In this document: in pieces, positions 41,738 through 50,642 of the stretch
How positions within the stretch are numbered: position 1 is the stretch's first letter
Layout: every line of letters starts with the position of its first letter
NCBI GenBank assembly: GCA_964493505.1
Contig: CAZBNP010000013.1
Coordinates: 75,612 to 139,611, forward strand
DNA length: 64,000 bases
Source of the DNA: Chryseosolibacter sp964493505
Lineage (GTDB): Bacteria > Bacteroidota > Bacteroidia > Cytophagales > Cyclobacteriaceae
Reading direction: 5' to 3'
The notes under the pieces: generated by a model
The model's input: only the letters and a program-made list of their open reading frames with translations
Database searches by the model: none
What the model was told of the DNA's origin: nothing
Program-made: the position numbers and the translations under genes

Positions 41738-43268
41738 CGCCTTTCCCGCTGCCGCGGATTTCGTCCAGCAGCACCTGAAGCTCACCTACTTTTGAGTGAA
41801 GGTCGTTGTACAGGTTTTTGGTTTCACCCGGGTCTTCTTCAAGGTCATACAATTGACCTTGTGGCTCATCACCTTCTGGCTCATAGGTACTGGGTGGTGA
41901 AAATCCTCCTGAGCCAGGCTTCTCGATCAATTTCCACTTCCCCTGCCGGATTGCAAAGTGCCCCATTGACGAATGATGGACGACCGCTTTCTGACCGCTC
42001 ACTGAATCAGCTTCCTGCATCAGCACCGGAAAGATGCTGTAACTATCGCGGGCACCCCCTCCCGGCAACTCAACGCCCAGGATATCTGCACAGGTTGCCG
42101 AAAGGTTTGCCAGCGTTGTTGTTGCCGCACTGACCGTTCCCTCCGCGATCCTGCCCGGCCAGCTGACAATAAAGGGCACGCGATGTCCGCCCTCGAATAT
42201 GTCTGCCTTCATACCGCGCCACGATCCGGCGGCGCGATGATCAAATTCGGCAATAGAAGACGGGCGCCAATACGGACCGTTATCACTCGCAAATATTACG
42301 ATGGTATTTTCGGCCAGCCCCAGACTGTCTAATGATGCCAGCACCTGCCCTACCGTGTGATCGACCATTTGTACAAAATCGCCGTATGCACCCGCTTCCG
42401 ACTTACCCTTAAACTCCGGTGTGGGCACCCACGGCGTATGCGGCCCGGCAAGCGGGAGGTAGAGAAAAAACGGTTCGGACAACTTGCGGCCGGACAAATA
42501 CCGCACAGCCTTGTCCTTGAAGTTGACAAGTACCTGGTCAAACTCAAACGAGGGAGCCATTCTCCCCGGTCGCCAGAACGCGCCGGTGTACCCGGTATTC
42601 AGATCGTTGCCAGGCGTGCTGTCTGAAGGGATCTCCGTCAGGACGTCATTCTCAAGATAGCAGTAGGGTTCCATGTCGAGGGATGCCGGAAGGATGAACG
42701 AATAATCGAATCCACGCGATAGTGGTCCCGTTGCAGGTGGAGTACTAAAGTCGATATCGTCCGGGCGCATATCGGTTACCACGCCGTTGGGCCGGACATC
42801 GTAGTGCCCCGTATCCAGGGCCGCCTCGTGGCCTGTCTTGACTTTCCAGTCCAATCCGAGATGCCACTTTCCGATTACTGCTGTGTGGTATCCCTGGCGC
42901 TGAAGGAATGATCCCACGGTATGAGTACTGTCTTCAATCAGCGCTCGCCCGTAGCCACGCAATACTCCTCGCGGCAACCTGCTCCGCCAAGGGTAGTCTC
43001 CCGTAAGAATTGCGTATCGGGTGGGTGTGCACACCGACGACGGTGAATGCGCATCGGTAAACCTCATGCCCTGCCGCGCCAGCCGATCGATATTCGGCGT
43101 GCTTATCTTTCCCTCCGGATTGTAGCACGACACATCTCCGTAACCCATATCATCCGCGAGGATATAGACGATGTTGGGACGCACATCCGCCTGCGGGCTT
43201 CCACCTCCGCAACGACAAATCAATAACACAAAAATCCCCACCGAAAGAATATTGAAAAGTAGCCTCAT
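41727..43268 (-). CDS. Sulfatase 1 of the PUL (type I, FGly)
   Basis: About 513 residues. Lipoprotein-like N-terminus (MRLLFNILSVGIFVLLICRC), then NIVYILADDMGYGD (metal-binding Asp pair), the maturation motif SSVCTPTRYAILTG (CTPTR; Cys becomes formylglycine), GKWHLGLDWK, GPHTPWVPTP and FASDNGPYW (metal-binding D, N). It resembles arylsulfatase A-type S1 enzymes and removes a sulfate ester from a glycan at the cell surface or in the periplasm. The specific linkage cannot be told. Last gene of the minus-strand PUL. Upstream starts at 43277 or 43292 are possible. Confidence 0.9.
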   Translation of the reverse strand: MRLLFNILSVGIFVLLICRCGGGSPQADVRPNIVYILADDMGYGDVSCYNPEGKISTPNIDRLARQGMRFTDAHSPSSVCTPTRYAILTGDYPWRSRLPRGVLRGYGRALIEDSTHTVGSFLQRQGYHTAVIGKWHLGLDWKVKTGHEAALDTGHYDVRPNGVVTDMRPDDIDFSTPPATGPLSRGFDYSFILPASLDMEPYCYLENDVLTEIPSDSTPGNDLNTGYTGAFWRPGRMAPSFEFDQVLVNFKDKAVRYLSGRKLSEPFFLYLPLAGPHTPWVPTPEFKGKSEAGAYGDFVQMVDHTVGQVLASLDSLGLAENTIVIFASDNGPYWRPSSIAEFDHRAAGSWRGMKADIFEGGHRVPFIVSWPGRIAEGTVSAATTTLANLSATCADILGVELPGGGARDSYSIFPVLMQEADSVSGQKAVVHHSSMGHFAIRQGKWKLIEKPGSGGFSPPSTYEPEGDEPQGQLYDLEEDPGETKNLYNDLHSKVGELQVLLDEIRGSGKGAKQ

Positions 43269-43307
43269 CCCATACATGTTTTTGACAGCCATAGCGGTAT
43301 TGATATC

Positions 43308-44678
43308 CTATTTCCTTATTTCTCTCAAACCAACCTCATCCAGGTACTCCTCCAATCTCTTTTCCATCGCCGCTGCCTTTTTGCGGTTCTTTGCCGCGAT
43401 ATCGGTCAGCTCTCCCCTGTCACGCGACAGGTCATAGAGTTCAAGTTTCCCTGTATTCCAGAACTTAATGATCTTGAAATCACCGTCGATGAGCGCTGAA
43501 TGCAGGTAACTGTTGTTGTAGCGATGGAAGATCAGTTCACGGGTAGGGCGTTCGACCGAGCCCTGTCCGTCATTGTGAAGCAGTTCAGCAAAGCTTCCGC
43601 CATCGAGCACATCCACGTCGGACGTGCGCCCTCCTGCAAGTTCGGCGAATGTCGGAAGTAAATCCCACCCGACAACCGGCACATCGCACTGGCTATTGGC
43701 TTTCACCCCCGGGCCACGCACGATCATCGGAACACGAATGCCTCCTTCATATAATGTCCACTTGCCACCGCGAAGGGGATAGTTCCTCATCGGCAACTCG
43801 AAAGAAGACGGGTGATCAAGGCGGTTTTTCACCGGGGGAAAGAACTCCGTCGCGCCGTTGTCTGTCGAGAAAATAACGTAGGTATTATCGCCCAGCCCAA
43901 GTCTTTCGATTGCGTCCAGCAGCATACCGATACTGTGATCCAGATCAGCCAGCATGGCGGCGAATGCGGGATCCGCATCTTTCACACCGGGCTTCTTCGA
44001 CTGATAGCGCTCGTATGTTTCTCTTTTTGCCTGCAGATCAACGTGTGTGGCATAGTGTGACACCTGAAGATAGAACGGGTTTCCCTCGCGGGTCTGACGC
44101 TCCATGAAATTGATCGCACGTGCCGTAAGGGAATACATCTTCTTGGGATCGTCGGCAACAAACTGTGTCCGCCATTTATCGTCTCTGTCGGTCATGAGGT
44201 CCCCGTGTCGGTTTCCGGTATTGCCGTCGCTTTCGTCATAGCCGGCGTCTTCCGGGAAGAAGCCTGCGCGCATATCCCATTTTCCAAAATGCGCGGCCTT
44301 GTAACGATGATTGACAGACTTCAACACTACTGGCAGGGGACGGTGATGGCTGGTAGCGGGATTGTACCGCTCCGGAAAGGTTTCACTTCCCAATCGCGCC
44401 GGTGTCTGCCCGAATAGAATGCCCCGTCGCGAAGGTGAGCATATTGAAGCTGACGCGTAGCCTCGTGAGAACCGCATACCATTGTCTGCCAGCCGCGCAA
44501 GGTTGGGGGTGTCATGAAAATCACTGGTTGCGTCAAGACGCGCATCCATACTGCATGAAAGGCTGCTCCATCCCAGATCATCGGCCAGGATGAAGATGAT
44601 GTTCGGCGATGACTGCCCCGAGGTTTCAGATGCGCACATCGCCACAAACACTGTCAATGCAACTAAAAACTTCTTCAT
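43308..44678 (-). CDS. Sulfatase 2 of the PUL (type I, FGly)
   Basis: 456 residues with signal peptide (MKKFLVALTVFVAMCASETSG). Metal site IIFILADDLGWSS, maturation motif ASICSPSRRGILFG (CSPSR), AHFGKWDMRAGFF, LQVSHYATHVDLQAK and FSTDNGATEFFPP are all present, so it should be active once a formylglycine-generating enzyme acts. The layout (short, with YDLSRDRGELTDIAAKN near the end) is normal for S1 sulfatases. 29 bases after sulfatase 3. Confidence 0.92.
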   Translation of the reverse strand: MKKFLVALTVFVAMCASETSGQSSPNIIFILADDLGWSSLSCSMDARLDATSDFHDTPNLARLADNGMRFSRGYASASICSPSRRGILFGQTPARLGSETFPERYNPATSHHRPLPVVLKSVNHRYKAAHFGKWDMRAGFFPEDAGYDESDGNTGNRHGDLMTDRDDKWRTQFVADDPKKMYSLTARAINFMERQTREGNPFYLQVSHYATHVDLQAKRETYERYQSKKPGVKDADPAFAAMLADLDHSIGMLLDAIERLGLGDNTYVIFSTDNGATEFFPPVKNRLDHPSSFELPMRNYPLRGGKWTLYEGGIRVPMIVRGPGVKANSQCDVPVVGWDLLPTFAELAGGRTSDVDVLDGGSFAELLHNDGQGSVERPTRELIFHRYNNSYLHSALIDGDFKIIKFWNTGKLELYDLSRDRGELTDIAAKNRKKAAAMEKRLEEYLDEVGLREIRK

Positions 44679-44707
44679 TACTTGAATTTTGAAATCTTAC
44701 GTCTGCC

Positions 44708-46279
44708 CTACTCCTCTCCCCTGTTATACTTACCCCTTTCCCGGAACCCTTTAAAGGCACGCATCTGTCCGAAGCGGGGATACGTCTCAAAGATGTCTCC
44801 GTTGCCTGTCATCCGGGGATCTGCCTGCTTCACAAGTTCGTCGTCCAGTGTCGTGCGCAGGTCGCCAAGTATCCGTGTGTAGGCGGTATCCGACACCACG
44901 TTTGTCAGACATGCCGGATCCCTTCGGAGGTCGAACAGTTCTTCACCCGCGCGCTTATCGAACGAACGCGAAAATGCGTCGGACCACTGATCTCTATGCG
45001 CCATCATAACCCGCTTGGACGGCGAGTCGTCAATATCTTCATAACCCTGTTGTACAGGACGCACCTGCTCACCGGGCTTTATATTCCCGTCTCCCGGGGG
45101 CGGATCACCGACGGGCCAGCGCAACGGCTGGAAATTACGGATGTAAAGAAAGTCTCGCGTGCGTATAGCCCGGGCGGGGTATCCCAGGTTCTCGGGACGA
45201 GCATGTGTATGACGTTCGCGTCCACTCAGGATATGCTCGCGTTCCGTATCGGATCCGGTTCCGTATAACATAGACGCCAGACTGCGACCTTCAATTCCTT
45301 CCAGTTGTTTTGCTCCGGCTACCTCGAGGAAGGTCGGTGCCAGATCGGTCAGGCTCACAAGCGCGTCTTCTGTCCTTCCACCAGCGATCGAAGGACCACA
45401 GATCGCCAACGGCACGTGAATACCATACTCATACATATTCGCTTTGGCGTGTGGAAAGGCCATGCCATTGTCTGCCGTCACCACGACGATAGTATTTTCG
45501 AGCATGCCCCGTTGCTCAAGGAGATCCAGCATCACACCCAACTGCCTGTCAAACCATGATATCTCATAAGCATAATCCAGCAGATCGTTGGCGATGGAGT
45601 CATGTTCCGGAAGGAAACCAGGCAACACGGGTGTTCGATCACCCATATACTTTTTACCAAGACCATATTCGTACGACCGATGAGGCTCGTGTGCTCCAAA
45701 CCAAAAGAAGAATGGCTCATTTACTTTATTGTCATCGAGGAATGCCTCGAAGTTTGCCGCATAATTGTTCGGGTTCAGCCCGCTGCCGGGAACGGAATCA
45801 AAGCGGATGTCATTGTACGCTTTACCAACCGGATTCTGTGGCCATCCCATATCCTCCCAGTTGCCCGGTCCCCAGGCCTTCCCTGTAAATCCGACCGCGT
45901 ATCCGTCGTGCGCAAGAACATCGGTAAAGACGCGAAATTTCTTCGGGAAATAACTGCTGTGAGTCCCCGCTTCTTCCAGCTGCCAGATATTGAGTCCGGT
46001 AAGGATGGCCGCGCGCGAAGGACTACATTGTGGAGCGGCAACAAACGCGTTGTTAAACAACACTCCTTTTTCCGCTACCTTGTCGAACGAGGGCGTCGAT
46101 ACCCAGTCCGTTCCATAAGCGGAAGCATGTGGGAACGATTGATCGTCGGCGATCACAAAGAGTATGTTCGGTCGACTATCCGCGCCCGCGGCTTGTTCCT
46201 GCCGGCGACATGCGGCAAAGACCAGGATCAGGAGAAAACCGGCAACAAACGATCGGTTCAATTTGATACGAATACTCAT
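44708..46279 (-). CDS. Sulfatase 3 of the PUL (type I, N-sulfatase-like)
   Basis: 523 residues; lipoprotein signal (FLLILVFAAC). Metal site ILFVIADDQSFPHASAYG, maturation motif AAPQCSPSRAAILTG, GFTGKAWGPGNW, FFFWFGAHEPHRSYE and VTADNGMAFPHAK. The sequence around the active site (ADDQSFPHASAYGTDWVSTP, GAHEPHR) looks like sulfatases of the heparan N-sulfoglucosamine hydrolase sort (S1_8-like), which hints at an amino-sugar or GAG-like substrate; this is inference. Its start overlaps the stop of the heparinase-like gene by 4 bases (ATGA), showing translational coupling. Confidence 0.92.
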   Translation of the reverse strand: MSIRIKLNRSFVAGFLLILVFAACRRQEQAAGADSRPNILFVIADDQSFPHASAYGTDWVSTPSFDKVAEKGVLFNNAFVAAPQCSPSRAAILTGLNIWQLEEAGTHSSYFPKKFRVFTDVLAHDGYAVGFTGKAWGPGNWEDMGWPQNPVGKAYNDIRFDSVPGSGLNPNNYAANFEAFLDDNKVNEPFFFWFGAHEPHRSYEYGLGKKYMGDRTPVLPGFLPEHDSIANDLLDYAYEISWFDRQLGVMLDLLEQRGMLENTIVVVTADNGMAFPHAKANMYEYGIHVPLAICGPSIAGGRTEDALVSLTDLAPTFLEVAGAKQLEGIEGRSLASMLYGTGSDTEREHILSGRERHTHARPENLGYPARAIRTRDFLYIRNFQPLRWPVGDPPPGDGNIKPGEQVRPVQQGYEDIDDSPSKRVMMAHRDQWSDAFSRSFDKRAGEELFDLRRDPACLTNVVSDTAYTRILGDLRTTLDDELVKQADPRMTGNGDIFETYPRFGQMRAFKGFRERGKYNRGEE

Positions 46280-48801
46280 CGCGATAGGTTTAATATGCTT
46301 TGCTTAAGATGCCAGGGAATAACGTCGGCGAACGCGGTTCTTTGCTGCCCTCCTTCGGTCAACCTGATCGTCTCGCCAACGAGGCTAAAGATAACATTTT
46401 CTTCTTCGTTGCTGATACGCAGCATGGGTTGTTGATCGGCATCGAGGTTCGCGATGATTGTCCACGATCCGACCTTCACCTCCCGCGAAGAAGATTCGTT
46501 TGCATTTACAATGTTTTCCAATGTAGCCGCCGGCGATACCTGTAGTACGGCCAGAAAACGGTTACGAGGTACTTTCGCCGATGTAACCGCGCGCAAGTGC
46601 CATTGGTCTTCCTCGTATGATTTTAGTTTACCCGACGCATCCCTCGATGCACGCCAGTTGATCGCCGGCACATCGAACGTATCCCGCAGCACGAGATGTG
46701 TCGCTTCCGTGCTCCAGAGCCGGCCCACGCCTTCTGAGTTTTCAAACCGGGAGCGGAATGACCGGGTCGCCGAATCAGTCTCAATGCGCGACATGGAATG
46801 AATAAGCCACGACCACTCTACCGGTTTCGATGCTTCAAGCTCATCGTACACGACAATGATATCGGGTTTCAACAATAGCAGGTGTCGCCTGAAACGCTCG
46901 ACGCCGTAATCTTCCCTTGTCTCCCCGCTTTTATAAGCCTCACTGGCATCCGCCTGCGTATAGGCTATTCGCTCACCCGCGATGAACTTGCGGACCCAGC
47001 CATACGCTTCTGTACTGTAAGGCTGACCCTCGCCGTCTACCAATATGCTGTTGTTGCTCTTCGTGTGCTGATACCATTGGGTGCGATGAGGATCGCTCAT
47101 CGTGATCTTGTAGCCGGTGCGAAAGAATGTGCGCTCACCACCGTAAAGAATATTGAATGCATTCTGATCGGCAAGATAATGACCGTAACATCCAAAAGGA
47201 CTTGATCGTATTGCAACCATCAGATTGGAGGCTGTGTTCGTGGGGTCGGAATGCATCGAAGCCAACCCGATATCGCGGAACAGTCTTCCCGACGGTAATA
47301 CCGGCGTCACCGGCGGTGCGGAGACCTCGGGTATTTCATCAGAAGCAGTGAGTCGTACCCAGCGCAGAATAGATCTTGACGCCAGCTCGGGGTTTTCATA
47401 TTTCCGGCACTCGTTCGCATACCACGCCGCAAGCGGGTTTCCCGTGAGCCGGGATATCTCCGTCGCGTACGCGATGTAGTCGACACCGGGCGAGAACACT
47501 TCCTCTGAATTATCCCCAAAGCCATCGGAAGATGATCCGGGCGGGATATGGTAGACAAGCCAGTCTATATTGTTCAAATACCAGGGGTGAGCTTTGATAA
47601 AATCAAACCCGGTGAATTTTTGAATAAACAGCGGTATCTCCAATACCGTTTCCATGTTCATCCGGAAATAGGACACACCCTCCACCCATCCCCCGTCCGT
47701 TCCACCCAGTATCGGCGTACGTGCGAGAAAGATTTCATAGGCAAATCCAAGCCAGTCACCAGCCCGGTCGTCATGGCCATTCATCGCGAGGCATGTCTGG
47801 AAGAAGTAGTGCAGAATATGCTGCCAAACATGGCCGCTGAGTACACGCGCCTCCTGGTTGTTGATCCAGGACTGATAAAAACCGTCGGCCCTGACGGCGA
47901 CGGCCTTCGTGAGGATACTGCGCTGCGAGGGGGTCAGCTCATCATAGAATGTGTCGAATACCAGTGCCATCGACAGCATACAACGGGCGTCGGCAAAGTC
48001 GCTCGCCACCGAACTGGTGACACCCTCCGGATCCCAGCCCGCGACTTCGATAGCAACTGCGACCGCACGCTGTTGAAATCGCGGATCTCCTGTGAGTATC
48101 CACGCCTGGCACAACCTGCTGACAGCATCATAGACATGGCTGCCGAGGGAATTACTCGCGTCCTGTCTCAGCTTCTTGGCGCGTTCTTTATCCTTTTCGG
48201 TGCGGTCTGGCTGTCCGTCGTTTTCTTTAGGAACGGGGCGGCGCAACATATCCCCGGCTTCCGCGAGGATAGCCCTGGCGTCTTCGCGATTCGTCATCTT
48301 CCTCAGACGCGGTATCTCCGCCTCTTCGGCGAGAACACGGGGGTGCCCTTCAGGTACACGGCTGACCAGTTCAGCCGGCGGCGGTGAAACCAAATCAATC
48401 GCCGTGGAGGCAACGGTAAATCGCTGCCTTTCAGACCAGGTGCCGCCGGTGACGCGGTGTTGCCAAAACCACTCGCCAGACTCCAGTTTTCTGTGGGCAT
48501 TAAACATCGCCCAGGGTGTCGCCTCAACGGAGATGACATTGCTTGCGAAAAGGGAATCCTTAGACAATCGCACATCATACGCGACAGATTTTCCTTTTGC
48601 CAGAGGCCAGCGCAGTACAGGCGGATTAAATTCAACTTCCATGCCGCCGGACGGGACAGCAAAAGTCAGGTACCGTGTGTAAACAAATGGCGGGGTCGCA
48701 ATTTCCTGTTCAGCGTGTGCATCTTCCTGCCCGGACGTACATCCCGACAGCCAGGCGCATGCCGTGAAGGCCAACAACCATTTTATTTCTTTTATTGTCA
48801 T
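46276..48801 (-). CDS. Heparinase II/III-like polysaccharide lyase with DUF4962-type N-terminus
   Basis: 841 residues; lipoprotein signal (LLAFTACAWLSGC). After a fibronectin-like strand domain (about 40-135: PPVLRWPLAKGKSVAYDVRL, WQHRVTGGTWSERQRF) comes an (alpha/alpha)-toroid (about 150-480, including SHVYDAVSRLCQAWILTGD, SGHVWQHILHYFFQTCLAMN and GGTDGGWVEGVSYFRMN) and a C-terminal beta-sheet domain (about 510-800, with the Hepar_II_III-like GCYGHYLADQNAFNILYGGE and HTKSNNSILVDGEGQ). This order is that of heparinase II (PL21) and related lyases that cut uronic-acid-containing glycans by beta-elimination. Candidate catalytic Tyr and His lie in the VWQH, GVSYF and GHYLADQ segments. Coupled to sulfatase 3. 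Confidence 0.85.
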   Translation of the reverse strand: MTIKEIKWLLAFTACAWLSGCTSGQEDAHAEQEIATPPFVYTRYLTFAVPSGGMEVEFNPPVLRWPLAKGKSVAYDVRLSKDSLFASNVISVEATPWAMFNAHRKLESGEWFWQHRVTGGTWSERQRFTVASTAIDLVSPPPAELVSRVPEGHPRVLAEEAEIPRLRKMTNREDARAILAEAGDMLRRPVPKENDGQPDRTEKDKERAKKLRQDASNSLGSHVYDAVSRLCQAWILTGDPRFQQRAVAVAIEVAGWDPEGVTSSVASDFADARCMLSMALVFDTFYDELTPSQRSILTKAVAVRADGFYQSWINNQEARVLSGHVWQHILHYFFQTCLAMNGHDDRAGDWLGFAYEIFLARTPILGGTDGGWVEGVSYFRMNMETVLEIPLFIQKFTGFDFIKAHPWYLNNIDWLVYHIPPGSSSDGFGDNSEEVFSPGVDYIAYATEISRLTGNPLAAWYANECRKYENPELASRSILRWVRLTASDEIPEVSAPPVTPVLPSGRLFRDIGLASMHSDPTNTASNLMVAIRSSPFGCYGHYLADQNAFNILYGGERTFFRTGYKITMSDPHRTQWYQHTKSNNSILVDGEGQPYSTEAYGWVRKFIAGERIAYTQADASEAYKSGETREDYGVERFRRHLLLLKPDIIVVYDELEASKPVEWSWLIHSMSRIETDSATRSFRSRFENSEGVGRLWSTEATHLVLRDTFDVPAINWRASRDASGKLKSYEEDQWHLRAVTSAKVPRNRFLAVLQVSPAATLENIVNANESSSREVKVGSWTIIANLDADQQPMLRISNEEENVIFSLVGETIRLTEGGQQRTAFADVIPWHLKQSILNLSR

Positions 48802-48866
48802 AGCGGTTCTATCAAAATCTGTCTTCGGGTATTCACGCCTGAAGTCTGAATATCACAAGAGAAAAA

Positions 48867-50582
48867 TTATTCGATGGTAAACTCGAATACGCAGGGAGCA
48901 TATCCGGTGAAATAGACACAGTCAGCCTCCAGCTTGGGCAGCGCCCCTCTCAGCTGAGTCCAGCGATGCGCTACAACGCCTGAGCTTACCCGAATTGTGT
49001 CATCCCCGTATTGGTAGATGACCGGCTTGCCTTTGACGGGGAAAAACGCCTTGTCAACACCGGCTTTCTCAACCACGTTTTGCAATGCGCCTCCGTTCCG
49101 AAATCCCAGCTCAAGGGTGACGGGCAGATTCAAAGGGCCATCTACCTGTACTTTAATCCGCGCGCGGGGTCCCTCCAGCGTTATAAATATCTGCGTTTCG
49201 AGGTGCTGAACTTCCGACTTCGCACGCAGCGTACGGGGCACCGTTTTCCAGGTATCAGCTTCTTTCGGGATCATCTCAGCAGGCAATGGCTGATAATACG
49301 GTCCCTCCAGCGACATCGACATCACATAGGTGTCTCCCTTCTTTTCAAAAGCCTGACTGATGAACTGTCCTTTTCCAAAAAAGGCGGAAGATAGCCGTAT
49401 GGCTTCAATAGCGGCATCGCCTTTAAAAAACGTGAAGAAGGTTGGATTGTCGGTGATCACAGACATGTCTACATTTTCTTCTCTTACCCTCACGATATCC
49501 GAATGTTCAAAATGTTTGTGATAACGGGTGGGCAACGGTGTCGGTGCCACAAGTGCTCCCAGAAGCGCGGGATCTTCCACAAAAACCGGTAACATATAAA
49601 GAAGATTACCAACCGGTACCGACTGCGTGATATACTGCACCATCCCCGAATAGCGGCTGCTCCTATCGAGCAATGCAAGCTGATTGTACGCCTGGTAGTA
49701 CTTTGCCATGTCAACGTGAAGGTATTGATCCCTTCTCCGCGACGATTCAGTCACGACATCACCGTTGGCGTGAACGAAATAAAACGTCATGTCGAGATTC
49801 TTCCTCACGATGTCGTACAAGTGATCGTATTTCATCTTCCTGGCGATATCGAGAAGAGCTCTGTTTGTCACCGGTGTATAGATAGAAGTACTTCGCTCGT
49901 GGTATTGTCCATCGGGATCGATATCGACACCTTCCGCAAGCCATTGACCGATCCGGGCCTCGTACTTCGCCTCCTTAAAGAAGCTGTGAAGCCAGGCCAG
50001 TGCCGCGGAAACAACCCAGCGATGATTGGGGGTGTGAATCCCGCCCACCGCAAGGGCATCACCGGCTTTTTTCAGGTATTGCTTCATCGGAACGGCAAGC
50101 CCCCCGAAAGGCAGCTTGTTGTTTTGAAGCAAGATCGAGTAAGCCACTGCCAGGGGAAAAATCGTGAATCCCAGATCGGGTGTTGAATGGAAGTTTGTCG
50201 TCACCAGGTCGATAGTTCCGTCTTCGTGCTGAAGATCAACAAGGGCACGTGCGGCCATCGTCATCCGCATCAGCAGCTCCGGCGACTTGTAGTATTTTGA
50301 TTCCTTCAGCACATAGCCGCACATCAGCGTCTGAATAAAGTGCGCGGTCTGAATCGGCGACACGACGCTATCCTGGTCCAGGAGGGCGCCTTCATAGCGA
50401 GTCGGCGTATTCAGGAGCTGACGCTGCATCTCAACCGCGATCACACTATCGTTGATGACAATCAGATCCGACATCAGTTCCTTCTTCGTCGGATCTGCTG
50501 CCACACCGTACTGAACCGGAATAATTATAAGGAGAACGACTGGCAGCGAAAGCAACGCCAGGAGCTTTTTCGTTGATACCAT
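48867..50582 (-). CDS. Secreted (alpha/alpha)-toroid-like protein, putative polysaccharide lyase or hydrolase
   Basis: 571 residues from the ATG at 50582 (signal peptide MVSTKKLLALLSLPVVLLII). The N-terminal half is helical with repeats such as FIQTLMCGYVLKESKYYKSPELL, RALVDLQHEDGTIDL and RWVVSAALAWLHSFF, and has the stretch DPDGQYHERSTSIYTPVTNRALLDI (as DPDGQYHERSTSIY). This YHERS-TxxY pattern resembles the active-site wall of toroid lyases (alginate/heparinase-III-like). The C-terminal part (about 330-571) is beta-rich. I do not recognise a named family. It follows SusD after a hairpin and precedes the heparinase-like gene, so it very likely acts on the same glycan. Confidence 0.75.
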   Translation of the reverse strand: MVSTKKLLALLSLPVVLLIIIPVQYGVAADPTKKELMSDLIVINDSVIAVEMQRQLLNTPTRYEGALLDQDSVVSPIQTAHFIQTLMCGYVLKESKYYKSPELLMRMTMAARALVDLQHEDGTIDLVTTNFHSTPDLGFTIFPLAVAYSILLQNNKLPFGGLAVPMKQYLKKAGDALAVGGIHTPNHRWVVSAALAWLHSFFKEAKYEARIGQWLAEGVDIDPDGQYHERSTSIYTPVTNRALLDIARKMKYDHLYDIVRKNLDMTFYFVHANGDVVTESSRRRDQYLHVDMAKYYQAYNQLALLDRSSRYSGMVQYITQSVPVGNLLYMLPVFVEDPALLGALVAPTPLPTRYHKHFEHSDIVRVREENVDMSVITDNPTFFTFFKGDAAIEAIRLSSAFFGKGQFISQAFEKKGDTYVMSMSLEGPYYQPLPAEMIPKEADTWKTVPRTLRAKSEVQHLETQIFITLEGPRARIKVQVDGPLNLPVTLELGFRNGGALQNVVEKAGVDKAFFPVKGKPVIYQYGDDTIRVSSGVVAHRWTQLRGALPKLEADCVYFTGYAPCVFEFTIE

Positions 50583-50595
50583 AGGCCAAAGGAAA

Positions 50596-50629
50596 TGCCG
50601 GGAAGGAATATGACTAGTCCTTCCCGGCA
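50596..50629 (-). terminator. Hairpin between susD and the downstream enzyme gene
   Basis: A perfect 12-bp stem (50596-50607 TGCCGGGAAGGA with 50618-50629) and a 10-base loop, starting 13 bases past the SusD stop on the minus strand and followed by TTTCCTTTGG. Only short T runs follow, so it may be a partial terminator or an mRNA-protecting stem that keeps susCD transcripts above those of the enzyme genes downstream. Confidence 0.7.
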
Positions 50630-50642
50630 ATCACTCTATAAA

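Noticed and set aside
45602..46435. A 277-codon open frame on the plus strand
   Set aside because: Antisense to sulfatase 3, whose active-site motifs are intact, and extends into the next gene; no domain seen.
47548..48387. A 279-codon open frame on the plus strand
   Set aside because: Antisense to the heparinase-like gene; no motif or signal, and a compositional shadow.
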